A stretch of DNA of 64,000 nt from Verrucomicrobiaceae bacterium (GTDB lineage: Bacteria > Verrucomicrobiota > Verrucomicrobiia > Verrucomicrobiales > Verrucomicrobiaceae): the NCBI GenBank assembly GCA_016795485.1, contig JAEUHM010000025.1:210804-274803 (forward strand), in the 5' to 3' direction. How positions within the stretch are numbered: the stretch's first letter is position 1; every line of letters begins with the position of its first letter. The notes beneath the pieces were generated by a model. That model was not told where the DNA came from, did not search any database, and was given only the letters and a program-made list of their open reading frames with translations. Shown here in pieces: positions 1-9,544 of this stretch. The translations under genes and the position numbers were made by a program.

Positions 1-719
1 TAGAAGCGCTGAGAGGCTGCGGCCTCAAACGTGACGTAAGGCCCAAGCCACACAACACCCCAAGGCGCGCGGAACACGGGATCAAAGCGATGTAGCCCAC
101 CCGTGTCATCTTTTCCGGTCAGCGTGAGGAAAACTTCACTGCCTTGGGGCGCGATGACGCTCTGGAAGTCTTTCTCCCGAGGCTCGATCTTGATCTCTCT
201 GGTAAAGAAGTCAGGAGCAAAAGTGGTGATCTCCACGGACTTGAGGTTGCGAATAGGCCGGAAGTCACCAATGAGGCCAAAGTCTTGCTGGAGGCGATTG
301 ATGGCGGCGGAATGAAACACCGGGAGATCGCCAATGAGCAGAAATGGGATCTTCCTGAGGCGCTGGGTGTTCATCCAATCGGCAAGACCCAGTTCCCGGT
401 CTGGATCAATTTGCAGGGTGCCATCCATGATGATGCCGGCGACCTCAGCGCTAGGGCTCGGTGGATCTGCGTGCCCCGCATCAAAGTAGTCCACCTCATA
501 GCCGAGCCATTCCAAGTGCGCCTGAAGCGTGCTGGCCGTGAGGGTATCCACGGGATTGAGCCGCAGGCCTTCGTTAACCTTCGGATCGCGCCCGAAAAGC
601 ACAAGGATGCGTCTGGGCACTAAAGTAGGCTCGGCGGATGGGTCTGCGGCTTGCTCCGCAATAGCATAGAACATCCCCAGCGTGATGGAGATGATCCAGA
701 TGAGCCACTTAGCCTTCAT
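1..719 (-). CDS. Exported protein of unknown function, N-terminal part only
   Basis: The gene runs off the left edge, leaving 239 codons and no stop. It starts at an ATG 30 bp downstream of bioB on the same strand, so the two may be cotranscribed. Residues about 5-20 form a hydrophobic segment that could be a signal peptide or membrane anchor. The following region begins with a strand of the form RRILVLFGRD and reads like a Rossmann-type alpha/beta domain (strands such as GIIMDG and PFLLIGDLPVF). I do not recognise the family. Some exported polysaccharide-modifying proteins have a similar amidotransferase-like N-terminal region, but this is a weak resemblance and the diagnostic C-terminal part lies outside the window. 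Confidence 0.7.
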   Translation of the reverse strand, partial: MKAKWLIWIISITLGMFYAIAEQAADPSAEPTLVPRRILVLFGRDPKVNEGLRLNPVDTLTASTLQAHLEWLGYEVDYFDAGHADPPSPSAEVAGIIMDGTLQIDPDRELGLADWMNTQRLRKIPFLLIGDLPVFHSAAINRLQQDFGLIGDFRPIRNLKSVEITTFAPDFFTREIKIEPREKDFQSVIAPQGSEVFLTLTGKDDTGGLHRFDPVFRAPWGVVWLGPYVTFEAAASQRF

Positions 720-749
720 GAACCCAGGCGTGCGGCGGTGATGATCCTA

Positions 750-1778
750 CTAGGAGCAGGCAGCGGCTTCTGCCTGGGTTGCAGGGGTGCAAGCAGGATA
801 GCAAGCGCGCTCTGGCATGCGACTGGGTGCTTCCAATGAAGGATCTGGCTCCTGGGCGGTGAGTCCCAACTCTCGGAGCAAGGCAAGGTCCTGGGTGCTC
901 TGGGGATTGGAGGTGGTGAGGAGTTTCTCACCATAGAAGATGCTGTTGGCCCCAGCAAAGTAGCAGAGCGCCTGCGTCTCACGGCTCATCTGATTGCGGC
1001 CCGCGCTGAGACGAACCTTGGCCCCAGGGATGGCGATGCGGGTGATGGCGATGACACGGACGAGTTCAAAGGTGTCCACTTGGTTGCTGCCTGCGAGTGG
1101 GGTGCCGGAAATGGGCACCAGGGTGTTGATGGGAACGGATTCAGGTGGCGGATTGAAGTTGCTGAGCACTTCCAGCATCTTGAGGCGGTCCTCAACGTTC
1201 TCACCAAGACCAAGAATGCCGCCGCAGCAGACGCTCATGCCAGCATCCTGAGCATGGCGGATGGTGCTGAGACGATCGTCGAACGTGTGGGTCGTCACGA
1301 CACTAGGGTAATGGTCCGGTGAGGTGTCGATGTTGTGATTGTAAGCCGTGACGCCAGCTTCTTTGAGTTGGCGAGCTTCCTCAGAACCGAGCTCACCGAG
1401 GGTGACGCAGACTTCCATGCCAAGGGTGGACACGTCCCGCACGATATCGAGCACCTGATCAAACTTAGCTGTGCCGGAACGCACGCCCTTCCAGGCCGCG
1501 CCCATGCAAAAGCGAGTCGACCCGTTGTTTTTAGCCGCGCGAGCACGCTCCATGACGTCCTCCTTCTCCATGAGACGCTCTGCCTGCACGCCGGTAGTGT
1601 AACGTGCGCTTTGAGCGCAGTAACCGCAGTCTTCCGAGCATCCGCCGGTCTTGATGGAGAGCAGCGTGCAGAGTTGCACCTTGCCCTCTGGCCAGTTTTC
1701 CTCATGCACAGCACGGGCCTTCTTCAGGAGTTCAAACAGGGGTAGGTGGTAAAGCCTATGGAGTTCAGCAAAAGTCAC
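750..1778 (-). CDS. bioB: Biotin synthase BioB
   Basis: Radical SAM enzyme inserting sulfur into dethiobiotin, the last step of biotin synthesis, in the cytoplasm. Cys47, Cys51 and Cys54 form the CxxxCxxC motif (GGCSEDCGYCAQS) that holds the SAM-binding 4Fe-4S cluster. Motifs such as YNHNIDTS and RLSAGR are typical of BioB, and 342 residues is normal for the family. The start is a GTG (MTFAELHRL); no strong ribosome binding site is visible. The last 20 residues include several cysteines (ACYPACTP and a terminal AAACS), which is unusual. It diverges from plsX across a 132-bp gap. No other bio gene lies nearby, so this is a dispersed biotin gene. Confidence 0.95.
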   Translation of the reverse strand: MTFAELHRLYHLPLFELLKKARAVHEENWPEGKVQLCTLLSIKTGGCSEDCGYCAQSARYTTGVQAERLMEKEDVMERARAAKNNGSTRFCMGAAWKGVRSGTAKFDQVLDIVRDVSTLGMEVCVTLGELGSEEARQLKEAGVTAYNHNIDTSPDHYPSVVTTHTFDDRLSTIRHAQDAGMSVCCGGILGLGENVEDRLKMLEVLSNFNPPPESVPINTLVPISGTPLAGSNQVDTFELVRVIAITRIAIPGAKVRLSAGRNQMSRETQALCYFAGANSIFYGEKLLTTSNPQSTQDLALLRELGLTAQEPDPSLEAPSRMPERACYPACTPATQAEAAACS

Positions 1779-1910
1779 GCGTGGAGGCTAGCCAGCACGC
1801 CGGGGACTTCAAATGCTTACTCCTGATTGCAAAAAGCGCGCGAAAGCCTTTAATCCGCCCTCCAACGCTCAATCCGTGCCACCGCTCCGCAACTACCCGA
1901 AATACTGACC

Positions 1911-2918
1911 ATGAAGATCGCCTTGGACGTGATGGGAGGCGACAACGCCCCCGAGTGCAACATTCTAGGCGCCCGCATGGCCCTGGAAAGCCTGCCCGCG
2001 CTCGAAAAGCTCTACATGGTGGGCACACCTGACATCGTGCAGATGGAAATGGAGAAGCACGGCCTCTCCTCGCCAAAACTGGAGATTGTTCCATCTCAGT
2101 CGGTGATCCATATGGAAGACCCGTCCACGGATGCGATCCGCAAGAAGCGCGACTCGTCGATCACTGTGGCCATGGATTTGGTCAAACAACACGCGGCCCA
2201 GGCCGTGGTGTCGCCCGGACACACTGGGGCCTCGGTAGCTGCCGGAACGTTCGTTCTGGGTCGCTTGGAAGGCGTGGAGCGGCCTGGAATCGCCACACCC
2301 TTCCCCAACGATCACGGCACCTGTCTGCTGATCGATGCCGGAGCAAATACGGCTCCCAAGGCGTCCCACTTGGTTCAATATGCCATCATGGGCACGGTCT
2401 ACAGCAAGTATATCTTTGGCAAACAAGAGCCCGTCGTGGGTCTGATGTCAGTGGGGGAGGAGGAAGGTAAGGGTAATGATCTCACCCGTGAGGCCTATGA
2501 TTTGCTGAAAGCCGCTCCGATCAACTTCAGAGGCAACATCGAGGGCACACACCTCTTTAATACCGCGATCGACGTAGCAGTTTGCGATGGTTTCACCGGC
2601 AACATCATCCTCAAAACTGCCGAAGCGACCGCCAAAGCCATGCGCAAATGGATCGAGCAAGAGATAAAAGCTGGATTGAGCACCAAAATCGGTGGCCTGC
2701 TGGCCAAACCTGCGTTCCGGCGGGTGAAGCAGCGCTCCTCATACGAAACCTACGGCGGAAGTCCGCTGCTCGGCTGCCGAGGCGTGGTAATCATTGGCCA
2801 TGGTTCCAGCCCACCTCTGGCAGTGATGAATGCCATCCGTGTGGCCAGTGAGGCCGTGGAGCATCAGGTCAATCCCCACATCGAGGCCGCGCTCGCTTCC
2901 TGCACAACGAGTGCTTGA
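1911..2918 (+). CDS. plsX: Phosphate acyltransferase PlsX
   Basis: Converts acyl-ACP to acyl-phosphate, the acyl donor for PlsY in phospholipid synthesis; a peripheral membrane enzyme. The N-terminus KIALDVMGGDNAP is the family signature, and 335 residues is the usual length. Other PlsX blocks (SPGHTGAS, GNDLTREA, DGFTGNIILK) are present in order. It starts with ATG at 1911 and is followed after 47 bp by fabH, the common plsX-fabH order. The rpmF gene that precedes plsX in many bacteria is absent, and no acpP or fabD follows, so the lipid cluster is shortened here. Confidence 0.95.
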   Translation: MKIALDVMGGDNAPECNILGARMALESLPALEKLYMVGTPDIVQMEMEKHGLSSPKLEIVPSQSVIHMEDPSTDAIRKKRDSSITVAMDLVKQHAAQAVVSPGHTGASVAAGTFVLGRLEGVERPGIATPFPNDHGTCLLIDAGANTAPKASHLVQYAIMGTVYSKYIFGKQEPVVGLMSVGEEEGKGNDLTREAYDLLKAAPINFRGNIEGTHLFNTAIDVAVCDGFTGNIILKTAEATAKAMRKWIEQEIKAGLSTKIGGLLAKPAFRRVKQRSSYETYGGSPLLGCRGVVIIGHGSSPPLAVMNAIRVASEAVEHQVNPHIEAALASCTTSA

Positions 2919-2965
2919 GTCCCTCAGACGCTATTTCTTCCCCGCAAAGCTTTTTTCCACTTCAG

Positions 2966-3958
2966 ATGTCCGTCACTCACACCCGTATCATTGCTACCGG
3001 CAGCTACATGCCGGAGAAGATCCTGACCAACGATGACCTGTCCAAGATCGTCGACACTTCAGATGAGTGGATCACCACACGCACTGGCATCCAGGAGCGG
3101 CGAATCGCGGCAGAAGGCCAAGCAACGTCTGACCTAGCTTCAAACGCAGCCCTGCGCGCTCTGGAAGCTGCTGGTATGAAGGCGGATGAGCTTGATCTCA
3201 TCATCGTGGCCACAGTAACGCCTGACATGTTCTTCCCCTCCACGGCTTGCGTGGTGCAAAAGAAGATCGGAGCGACCAATGCGGTCTGTTTTGATATCTC
3301 AGCGGCGTGCTCTGGCTTCCTTTATGCGCTACAAGTTGCCCGGCAGTTCATCGGCTCAGGAACTCGCAAGAACGCGTTAGTCATTGGAGCAGAAAAACTG
3401 ACGTCTCTCGTCAACTGGAAGGACCGAAACACCTGCGTGCTCTTCGGTGATGGAGCCGGAGCCGCTATCTTGAAGGGAGTCAATGAATCTTCGACCTCCC
3501 GAATGCTGGGCAGCGTCATGGGCTCAGACGGAACACTCGCAGACCTGCTCAAAGTGCCAGGCGGAGGTTCCGCACTGCCAATCACGCAAGAAAATGCTGC
3601 CAGCCGCCCCAATACCATCCACATGGAAGGGCGCGAGACCTTCAAACATGCGGTCACCCGGATGTGCCAAGCAGCAGAACAGGCCCTGGCCCAAAGCGGC
3701 TACACGGCGAACGATGTTGCTTTGGTCATACCCCACCAAGCCAATGCGCGGATCATCACGGCGATTGCGGATCGACTCGGACTGCCCGAGGAGAAGATGT
3801 TTATGAATGTTCAGCGCTACGGCAACACAAGCGCGGCCACTATTCCAGTAGCGTTGGACGAAGCAGCCCGTGCAGGTCGCCTCAAAGAAGGCGATGTGAT
3901 TCTGCTCGTCGCCTTTGGTGGCGGCTTCACGTGGGCATCTACGGTGATGATCTGGTAA
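2966..3958 (+). CDS. fabH: 3-oxoacyl-ACP synthase III FabH
   Basis: Condenses acetyl-CoA with malonyl-ACP to start fatty acid elongation. The Cys-His-Asn triad is visible: Cys115 in AACSGFLYAL, His257 in IPHQAN and Asn287 in GNTSAATIP. At 330 residues it matches the family. The reading frame is open further upstream, to 2915, overlapping the plsX stop, but the extra 17 residues do not look like FabH and the ATG at 2966 (MSVTHTRIIATGSYMPEK) gives the canonical N-terminus. It is probably cotranscribed with plsX and converges on the membrane sulfatase gene with only 10 bp between stops. Confidence 0.95.
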   Translation: MSVTHTRIIATGSYMPEKILTNDDLSKIVDTSDEWITTRTGIQERRIAAEGQATSDLASNAALRALEAAGMKADELDLIIVATVTPDMFFPSTACVVQKKIGATNAVCFDISAACSGFLYALQVARQFIGSGTRKNALVIGAEKLTSLVNWKDRNTCVLFGDGAGAAILKGVNESSTSRMLGSVMGSDGTLADLLKVPGGGSALPITQENAASRPNTIHMEGRETFKHAVTRMCQAAEQALAQSGYTANDVALVIPHQANARIITAIADRLGLPEEKMFMNVQRYGNTSAATIPVALDEAARAGRLKEGDVILLVAFGGGFTWASTVMIW

Positions 3959-3968
3959 CGAGCCTGAC

Positions 3969-6212
3969 TCAGCGGGTCACGACTTGCTCAAACACCTGCT
4001 CCGCCACATCAGCTAGGTCTGACTGCCAACTCCCCACGGACACACCGTGGACGCGCTCGACCCACAGGATGGACGGCACGTGCGGCGTCCAAAAGTTGTT
4101 CCAACCAAAAGCAACTTCGGTGTCGTTCTGCCTGATGAGAAGAGCCTCACCGTTGCGGCCGCAGAAGTGAGTGCTCATGATGGTTGGCCGATTGCCAGAC
4201 GAAGGCCGCAGAAGCGAAATCCCAGGCAAGTCCCGATAAACCCTCGGCTCACAACCAAGTGCATCCGCGATACTGGGAACGATATCAAGGTGTGACGCCA
4301 CCGCGACATCGGGACCACGACCAAAACCAAGCGAACGTGGCCATTTGATGAGCAATCCCACATTTGTCTGAGGCTCGTTCAGCATTGTCCCATGAAACCA
4401 GCTTCCAAACTCCCTAAACTCCTCACCGTGATCGCCAGCAATGATAATGAGCGCATCATCGTGCCTTCCCTGATCTTTAAGCCACTGGATGAAGCCACCA
4501 ATCTGGGCATCGACCCAAGCGACTGAGTTCCAATAGCGCTTCTTGATGCGATCAATCTCCGTCTCTGTTGGCCGAACAGGAAAAAGCGGATTCGGCTCGT
4601 AGTCAGCATAGGGAACACTGAAGTTGATGCCCCACTTGTAGTTGTAGTGAGTGGAATCCATTCCTGTCAGGGCGAAAAAACCTCCTGCGGAACGAGAAAT
4701 CACGCTCTTCTTCAAGCGCTCAATCATGCGGACCTCCCGCTGAGGCACCTTGAAGAGGTTCTCAGCGCTGCCGGGCGAAACTTGTTCCACCACGTCCGCT
4801 TGAAGCGGCTTGCCGAAGTTGGTGGCTACCATTTCCATGTAGTCGAAGTCATTCACCATGCGCGCCTCTACACGATAGCCCGCCGCCTTGAGCAAGGCCG
4901 GCAACGGTGCCAACGCCTTCTTCTGCTGTCCCTCCAACATAAAGACCGGCAATCGACCACTGAGCACGGAAAACCAACTCTGGTGGGTGACATTGGATGC
5001 CGCACGGGCTGTTTGAATAGGTTGGCACTCTTCGTTGAGATACCGAGTCAAGAAGGGTGCAGTCTGGGGCGTGATGACGTCACCACGAAGTGACTCCACC
5101 AGGAACAAAAACACATCGGGCTTGTGTTTGAGGGTAGCATTCGCGAGCTGGAGCTGTGGGTTCTTGAACTTCACCTCGTAGCTGGCTAAACCGGGTTCGG
5201 GTTCCAGCCATGTCATTCTCCGACGAAACGTTTTTCGCTCCCACCAGGACCAACCCCTTTCTTTGAGTTGCATAGCAATGGCCTGCTCCACTTGCAGGAC
5301 CATCCAAGCAAGAGCCGCCACAGTGCACAATCGCCTAACAGTGACCTGAAATCCGGCTTTCACGGACAACGACCGACAAACGGCAAATACCGCAACGGTA
5401 ACTGCTAGAACCAACAGAACCTGAATCACCACTGCGGGAGTTATTTCCAATCCGCCGGCTGCCCAAACATGAGTGAACTCAATCTTCCCACCGATTTCGA
5501 GCTCGCCAATCATCTCCATGATTCCCTTGCCCCACCAGACCCTTAGCCATGAGTTGACGATCACAATCAGCGGCACCGACATGATTAGAGCCCACATGGC
5601 GATGCGGGCAAATCGCGGAGCCACATGGTCATGGCATAACACGATGGCCCACACGCCACTGGCGATCACGATGTGAGTCAGCAAACGTGCCAACGCAGCG
5701 TCAGCGACCTGAATCGCACCTGGAGGTGCCTCTCGCAGCATAAGCAAGTCACACGTGAGCCAAATGATGATCCAAAGAAAGAAGAAGTAGCCGTTCCAAC
5801 CACGCGCCGTGCCCCAAAACACACGCCATTGTTCGCCGATCCACGCTCTCTGCTGCCAAGCCGCAACGAGCACAGGCAACAGACAAGTCCACCAGCCTAT
5901 CCAGAACGCTAGTTGGTTCATCCAACCCAAAACGGCCAGCAAACTGAGCACAAATAAGACACTGATGCATGTCCGCTGACCATGAGCCGCAATACGCCAC
6001 CACAAACTGCCCAGTAGGCTGCCCAGGACGAGCAACTTAACGAAGTTGGCCACCTCTAGCAAAAGATGCCCCTGAGAAGCACGTCGTCCAATCTCAACAA
6101 AGGGCAACGGCCAAGCGTGCACGAACGCAGCGACCATCGTCAGCATCATTCCAGCCCACGCGAGTCCACGCCAAAGGCGGGACAGCGGTTGTGCTTGAGC
6201 ATGGCTGGTCAT
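3969..6212 (-). CDS. Inner-membrane sulfatase-superfamily enzyme (LtaS/EptA-like)
   Basis: A 747-residue protein with several N-terminal membrane helices (roughly residues 15-320) followed by an alkaline-phosphatase-superfamily domain facing the periplasm. The domain opens with KPDVFLFLVESLRGD. A candidate threonine nucleophile lies in SNVTHQSW, and the metal site IIAGDHGEEFREFGS is clear near the C-terminus. This layout is shared by lipoteichoic acid synthase, phosphoethanolamine transferases and OpgB-type enzymes, which move a head group from a lipid to an envelope glycan or lipid A. The acceptor cannot be predicted from sequence. It starts with ATG at 6212 and stands alone, converging on fabH. 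Confidence 0.85.
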   Translation of the reverse strand: MTSHAQAQPLSRLWRGLAWAGMMLTMVAAFVHAWPLPFVEIGRRASQGHLLLEVANFVKLLVLGSLLGSLWWRIAAHGQRTCISVLFVLSLLAVLGWMNQLAFWIGWWTCLLPVLVAAWQQRAWIGEQWRVFWGTARGWNGYFFFLWIIIWLTCDLLMLREAPPGAIQVADAALARLLTHIVIASGVWAIVLCHDHVAPRFARIAMWALIMSVPLIVIVNSWLRVWWGKGIMEMIGELEIGGKIEFTHVWAAGGLEITPAVVIQVLLVLAVTVAVFAVCRSLSVKAGFQVTVRRLCTVAALAWMVLQVEQAIAMQLKERGWSWWERKTFRRRMTWLEPEPGLASYEVKFKNPQLQLANATLKHKPDVFLFLVESLRGDVITPQTAPFLTRYLNEECQPIQTARAASNVTHQSWFSVLSGRLPVFMLEGQQKKALAPLPALLKAAGYRVEARMVNDFDYMEMVATNFGKPLQADVVEQVSPGSAENLFKVPQREVRMIERLKKSVISRSAGGFFALTGMDSTHYNYKWGINFSVPYADYEPNPLFPVRPTETEIDRIKKRYWNSVAWVDAQIGGFIQWLKDQGRHDDALIIIAGDHGEEFREFGSWFHGTMLNEPQTNVGLLIKWPRSLGFGRGPDVAVASHLDIVPSIADALGCEPRVYRDLPGISLLRPSSGNRPTIMSTHFCGRNGEALLIRQNDTEVAFGWNNFWTPHVPSILWVERVHGVSVGSWQSDLADVAEQVFEQVVTR

Positions 6213-6273
6213 TCTGAGCCATTGAACTGACTCAAGATGGCCCAGGCTGTCAAATCACAGCGCTCGCTTGCTG

Positions 6274-7737
6274 TTAAGCAAAGAGTTGCGTCACGGGTTT
6301 GGCCTTCACCAGTTCACGAGGCTGGTTGAGGTGATTGTAGACAATCGTTTCCGGATCAATGCCCATGGCATGGTAGATCGTGGCGAGAAGTTCCGTCGGG
6401 TGGACGGGGTTCTCGACTGGAGCCGAGCCAGTTTTGTCTGACTTGCCATGGATGTAGCCACGCTTGATGCCAGCACCTGCAACGACGGCGGTGTAGCAAT
6501 AAGGCCAGTGGTCACGGCCATCCGCGCTGTTTCCATTACCAGACGTGGAGACGCCTTTCTCTGGACTGCGACCAAACTCACCCAAAGCAACCACGAGGGT
6601 CTCATCCAGCATCCCACGTTGATCCAGGTCCTCGATCAATGCGGAGAGCCCCTGATCAAGCATTGGACCTGACTGACTCTTCATCCGCGTGGTGAGTCCC
6701 ACATGGTGATCCCAGGAGTGGTTGTCCGAGTTTGCGACTTTTGGCCAAATGAGTTCCACCACGCGGGTGCCAGCCTCCAAAAGACGGCGGGCAAGGAGTG
6801 CGCTCTGACCGAAAGTATTGCGCCCGTAGCGATCACGCAGCTTCTCATTCTCACGATCCAGGGCGAATGCATCACGCGCACGACCGCTGGCGATCAGGTT
6901 GAGAGCTTGATCATAGTATTGATCGAGGCTGAGGTCCTTCACGGCATTTTCGATGACCGGCATCTGGTCATTGATGGCATCACGCAGCTTGGCGCGGCGC
7001 TTCAAACGGAGGGAGAACAAGTCTGGCCGAAGTTGCAGATCGTCGATCTTAATGCGGTCCATTTTGCCCATGTCGAGGTCATCGCCGTCAGGGAAAAGGG
7101 TGTAGGGGTCGTAAGCCTTACCAAGGAAGCCAGCCGTCCCGCCCTTACCGATGACGTTCGACTCTTGAAGAGGACGAGGGAGCATCACGAAAGGCAGCAT
7201 CGGCTCATCCATGGGCTTCAGGCGGATGATGTTAGAGCCGAAGTTTGGGTAATCTTTGGCGTTGGGCGGCTCCAACTGGCCAGAAGGGCTGACTTTGTCT
7301 GTCGTGTAGCCCGTCATGATCTGATAGATCGCCGCAGTGTGATTGAACAACCCATTGGGCGTGTAGCTCATGGAGTTGATCATGGTGAACTTGTCATTCA
7401 CCTTGGCGAGTTGCGGTAGGATCTCGGTAAAATGGTGACCAGGGATCTTCGTGGGGATCGTTTTGAAGGCGGAACGAACGTTATCCGGCACGTTCTCCTT
7501 CGGGTCCCACAAATCCAGATGGCTTGGGCCGCCCTGTAGATAAATCATCAGCACCTGCTTGGCTTTGCCCCATCCGGCACGCCCTGCCCCACCTGAACTT
7601 GCGGCCTGAGCACGAAAGATGTTGTTGAGAGTAAGGCCCAACATGGATGCTCCTCCCACTCGAAGGATGTCACGGCGACTAACACCAAGATGGCTGTCGC
7701 AAAGGTCTTTTCCAGGAACTCCAGGCAGGCGAAACAT
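6274..7737 (-). CDS. DUF1501 domain protein with twin-arginine-like leader
   Basis: A 487-residue member of the DUF1501 family (alkaline-phosphatase-like fold), very abundant in Planctomycetes and Verrucomicrobia. The N-terminus contains [17 protein letters not shown], a twin-arginine-type signal. Family blocks seen include [24 protein letters not shown] spacing around [12 protein letters not shown], and [12 protein letters not shown]1501 genes usually sit beside a DUF1549/DUF1553 or DUF1800 partner; here none is adjacent. It lies 100 bp downstream of the pal-like gene on the same strand and could be transcribed with it. The biochemical role is unknown; a link to extracytoplasmic polysaccharide degradation is proposed for the family generally. 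Confidence 0.9.
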   Translation of the reverse strand: MFRLPGVPGKDLCDSHLGVSRRDILRVGGASMLGLTLNNIFRAQAASSGGAGRAGWGKAKQVLMIYLQGGPSHLDLWDPKENVPDNVRSAFKTIPTKIPGHHFTEILPQLAKVNDKFTMINSMSYTPNGLFNHTAAIYQIMTGYTTDKVSPSGQLEPPNAKDYPNFGSNIIRLKPMDEPMLPFVMLPRPLQESNVIGKGGTAGFLGKAYDPYTLFPDGDDLDMGKMDRIKIDDLQLRPDLFSLRLKRRAKLRDAINDQMPVIENAVKDLSLDQYYDQALNLIASGRARDAFALDRENEKLRDRYGRNTFGQSALLARRLLEAGTRVVELIWPKVANSDNHSWDHHVGLTTRMKSQSGPMLDQGLSALIEDLDQRGMLDETLVVALGEFGRSPEKGVSTSGNGNSADGRDHWPYCYTAVVAGAGIKRGYIHGKSDKTGSAPVENPVHPTELLATIYHAMGIDPETIVYNHLNQPRELVKAKPVTQLFA

Positions 7738-7837
7738 AACTTTTGGAGGGGTGAGAGGTTAACTGTAACTGCTTCAAAACGCCTAGATCAGGCTGAAACT
7801 TGCGACCTTTCAGCTTGGACAATCCGGTCGGTCAGAC

Positions 7838-8299
7838 CTACTGCCCAACCAAGACGCGCACCACATCCTTTGAGGACATGGATGGTATGTCACTCCCGTA
7901 GCCCGCTGCATGCAGCAACCCGGAGTCGAGGCCCGCATCCACAAGAATGGTGCGGACAGCTTCTGCACGGCGCTGAGAAACCGATCTCGCGTGATCTGGC
8001 GGGCCGTCCGCAGAGGCAAACCCCGCCAAAATCAGCCGACTTCCGCTGGCTTTCCATTCTTCAGCCCTCTTCTCAATCCTAGTGCGCTGTGCGCTTGAAA
8101 CAAAAAACTGGTCGCGAGGAAACGGGACCTCGAGCAAGATTTGAGAAGGTGCCGAGGCGAGCGGGTTAGGCAAACTACCCTGATCAGACAAAGCATGAAT
8201 GACTTTGGGCGAACCAATTGCGATATCGACAAGAGTTGAGCATGAGGTCAAGCCCCAGCAGGAGAGAGAAACAAGAAGGACGACAGATACTCTCGACAT
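7838..8299 (-). CDS. Pal-like lipoprotein with divergent OmpA domain
   Basis: A 153-residue outer-membrane lipoprotein candidate: signal peptide with lipobox LTSC, lipidated Cys20, then a linker and an OmpA/Pal-type domain from about residue 55. It is last in the eno-ftsB-tolR-tolA-tolB run, 9 bp after tolB, which is the normal place for pal. The domain keeps the double arginine (SQRRAEAVRTIL, Arg110-111). At the position of the GHTDxxG loop it reads GFASADG (93-99), so the Asp that binds diaminopimelate in Pal proteins appears to be replaced by Ser. It may bind peptidoglycan differently. The call as the Tol-Pal lipoprotein rests mainly on position and the Arg-containing helix. Confidence 0.8.
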   Translation of the reverse strand: MSRVSVVLLVSLSCWGLTSCSTLVDIAIGSPKVIHALSDQGSLPNPLASAPSQILLEVPFPRDQFFVSSAQRTRIEKRAEEWKASGSRLILAGFASADGPPDHARSVSQRRAEAVRTILVDAGLDSGLLHAAGYGSDIPSMSSKDVVRVLVGQ

Positions 8300-8308
8300 A
8301 GTTGGCTA

Positions 8309-9544
8309 TCACCGCATCCAGCGGGGTTCTGAAATCTCACCCATACCTCTGACGATGCTCCGGCGGGCATCCGTTTCGAGATCATGGACCCAGAGCTGAC
8401 CGCTCTGCACGTAGGCTATGCTCTTGCCGTCAGGACTCCATGTCGGATGCTGGGCACCACCTCGCCGCAACACACGAGCACGGCCTCCACTATAAGGCTT
8501 GACCACAACAGCCCAGTCTCCCGCCAGTTTTGCCGTGTAAGCGATCTGCTCCCCATCAGGCGACCACTCTGGGTCCGTAACGAACCGGTATCCCGCAGGC
8601 CAAAGTTCTGCTGCACTCTCGCTACCTACATCTACAACATACAATTGGGAACCGGATCCATTTTCGTCAGAAGCAAACATGAGCAACTCACCGCCAGGGT
8701 GCCACGTAGGCGAGGCTGGCGCCCCCGTCGATTCCGTGATGCAAATCGCATTGTGCGTTCCGAGGTCCACCACGAAAATCTCGGGATTTCCGAGAAAACT
8801 CATCGTGAGGGCTGCACGCCTGTCTTCTGGCGCAAACGCCACTCCTGAATTGGCTCCTGGCGTACTCGCAAGCTGACGTTCCATCCCTCCACCAAGGTCA
8901 ACCATCATCACGACGGGAAACCCTGTCTGGTAACTGGTATAGGCAAGTAGTGATCCGTCGGGTGAAATAGCAGGAGAAACAGCACCATTGGGCGAGGAAG
9001 TAACCCGCATCAGCCCAGAGCCATCAGATTTGCAGACGTGAACCTGTTTTGTTCCCCCAACATTACTTACAAATACGATGCGACTACCGGCCGCCCCTGG
9101 GAGGCCCGTAATAGCCATCACCACGTCATCGGCAAGCGCTGCAACGTTATCATCCAGTTCAGGGGCACCGTAAGTCCTCTCAAAGACCACCGCTCCACTT
9201 CGCTCAGTCAACCTAGCTGTGATCCTGCCGCTCACGGAAGTGCCTGAGATGACAAAACGCGCGGATTTCTGATCCACGAGACCAAGTTCTGAGTGCTGAC
9301 CAAACTGCACTGCCAACGACTTTTTGGCTGTGGCTGCGGTGCTTCCCTCAAAGGTGCCAATAGCGATGGACTGCGCCTCTTCCAGTGCGCGCGCCATTTG
9401 TCGTTGTGACGACCCAGAAAAAAGTTTGCGAAACCAGCTACCGTCCTTGGCCAAGAGAGCCCCTGGCAGAAGTAACACCACGAGGATAAGCCCGTGGAGC
9501 TTACTATTCGACGTAGAACTGGATTTGAACTGAGTAGCGATCAC
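8309..9544 (-). CDS. tolB: TolB-like periplasmic beta-propeller protein
   Basis: Periplasmic partner of Pal in the Tol-Pal system. After a signal peptide ending ALLAKDG comes an N-terminal TolB domain (about residues 50-150), then repeated PD40/WD40-like propeller blades of the form SPDGSLLAYTS, WHPGGELLMFAS, WSPDGEQIAYTA and WSPDGKSIAYVQ. The frame is open upstream to 9772, but that region lies inside tolA and gives no sensible N-terminus. A GTG at 9544 yields 411 residues with a good signal peptide (MIATQFKS, then a hydrophobic core), close to the usual TolB length. This start puts a 41-bp overlap with the end of tolA, suggesting translational coupling. Confidence 0.88.
   Translation of the reverse strand: MIATQFKSSSTSNSKLHGLILVVLLLPGALLAKDGSWFRKLFSGSSQRQMARALEEAQSIAIGTFEGSTAATAKKSLAVQFGQHSELGLVDQKSARFVISGTSVSGRITARLTERSGAVVFERTYGAPELDDNVAALADDVVMAITGLPGAAGSRIVFVSNVGGTKQVHVCKSDGSGLMRVTSSPNGAVSPAISPDGSLLAYTSYQTGFPVVMMVDLGGGMERQLASTPGANSGVAFAPEDRRAALTMSFLGNPEIFVVDLGTHNAICITESTGAPASPTWHPGGELLMFASDENGSGSQLYVVDVGSESAAELWPAGYRFVTDPEWSPDGEQIAYTAKLAGDWAVVVKPYSGGRARVLRRGGAQHPTWSPDGKSIAYVQSGQLWVHDLETDARRSIVRGMGEISEPRWMR

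Noticed and set aside
144..623. A 159-codon plus-strand frame at the left end
   Set aside because: It lies opposite an exported-protein frame that has an ATG start and a good hydrophobic leader and runs off the left edge.
6703..7419. A 238-codon plus-strand frame inside the DUF1501 gene
   Set aside because: Antisense of conserved DUF1501 blocks; no motif of its own.
7738..7837. Terminator downstream of the pal-like gene
   Set aside because: A GCTGAAA/TTTCAGC dyad is present, but there is no T-run on either side and the next gene is on the same strand.
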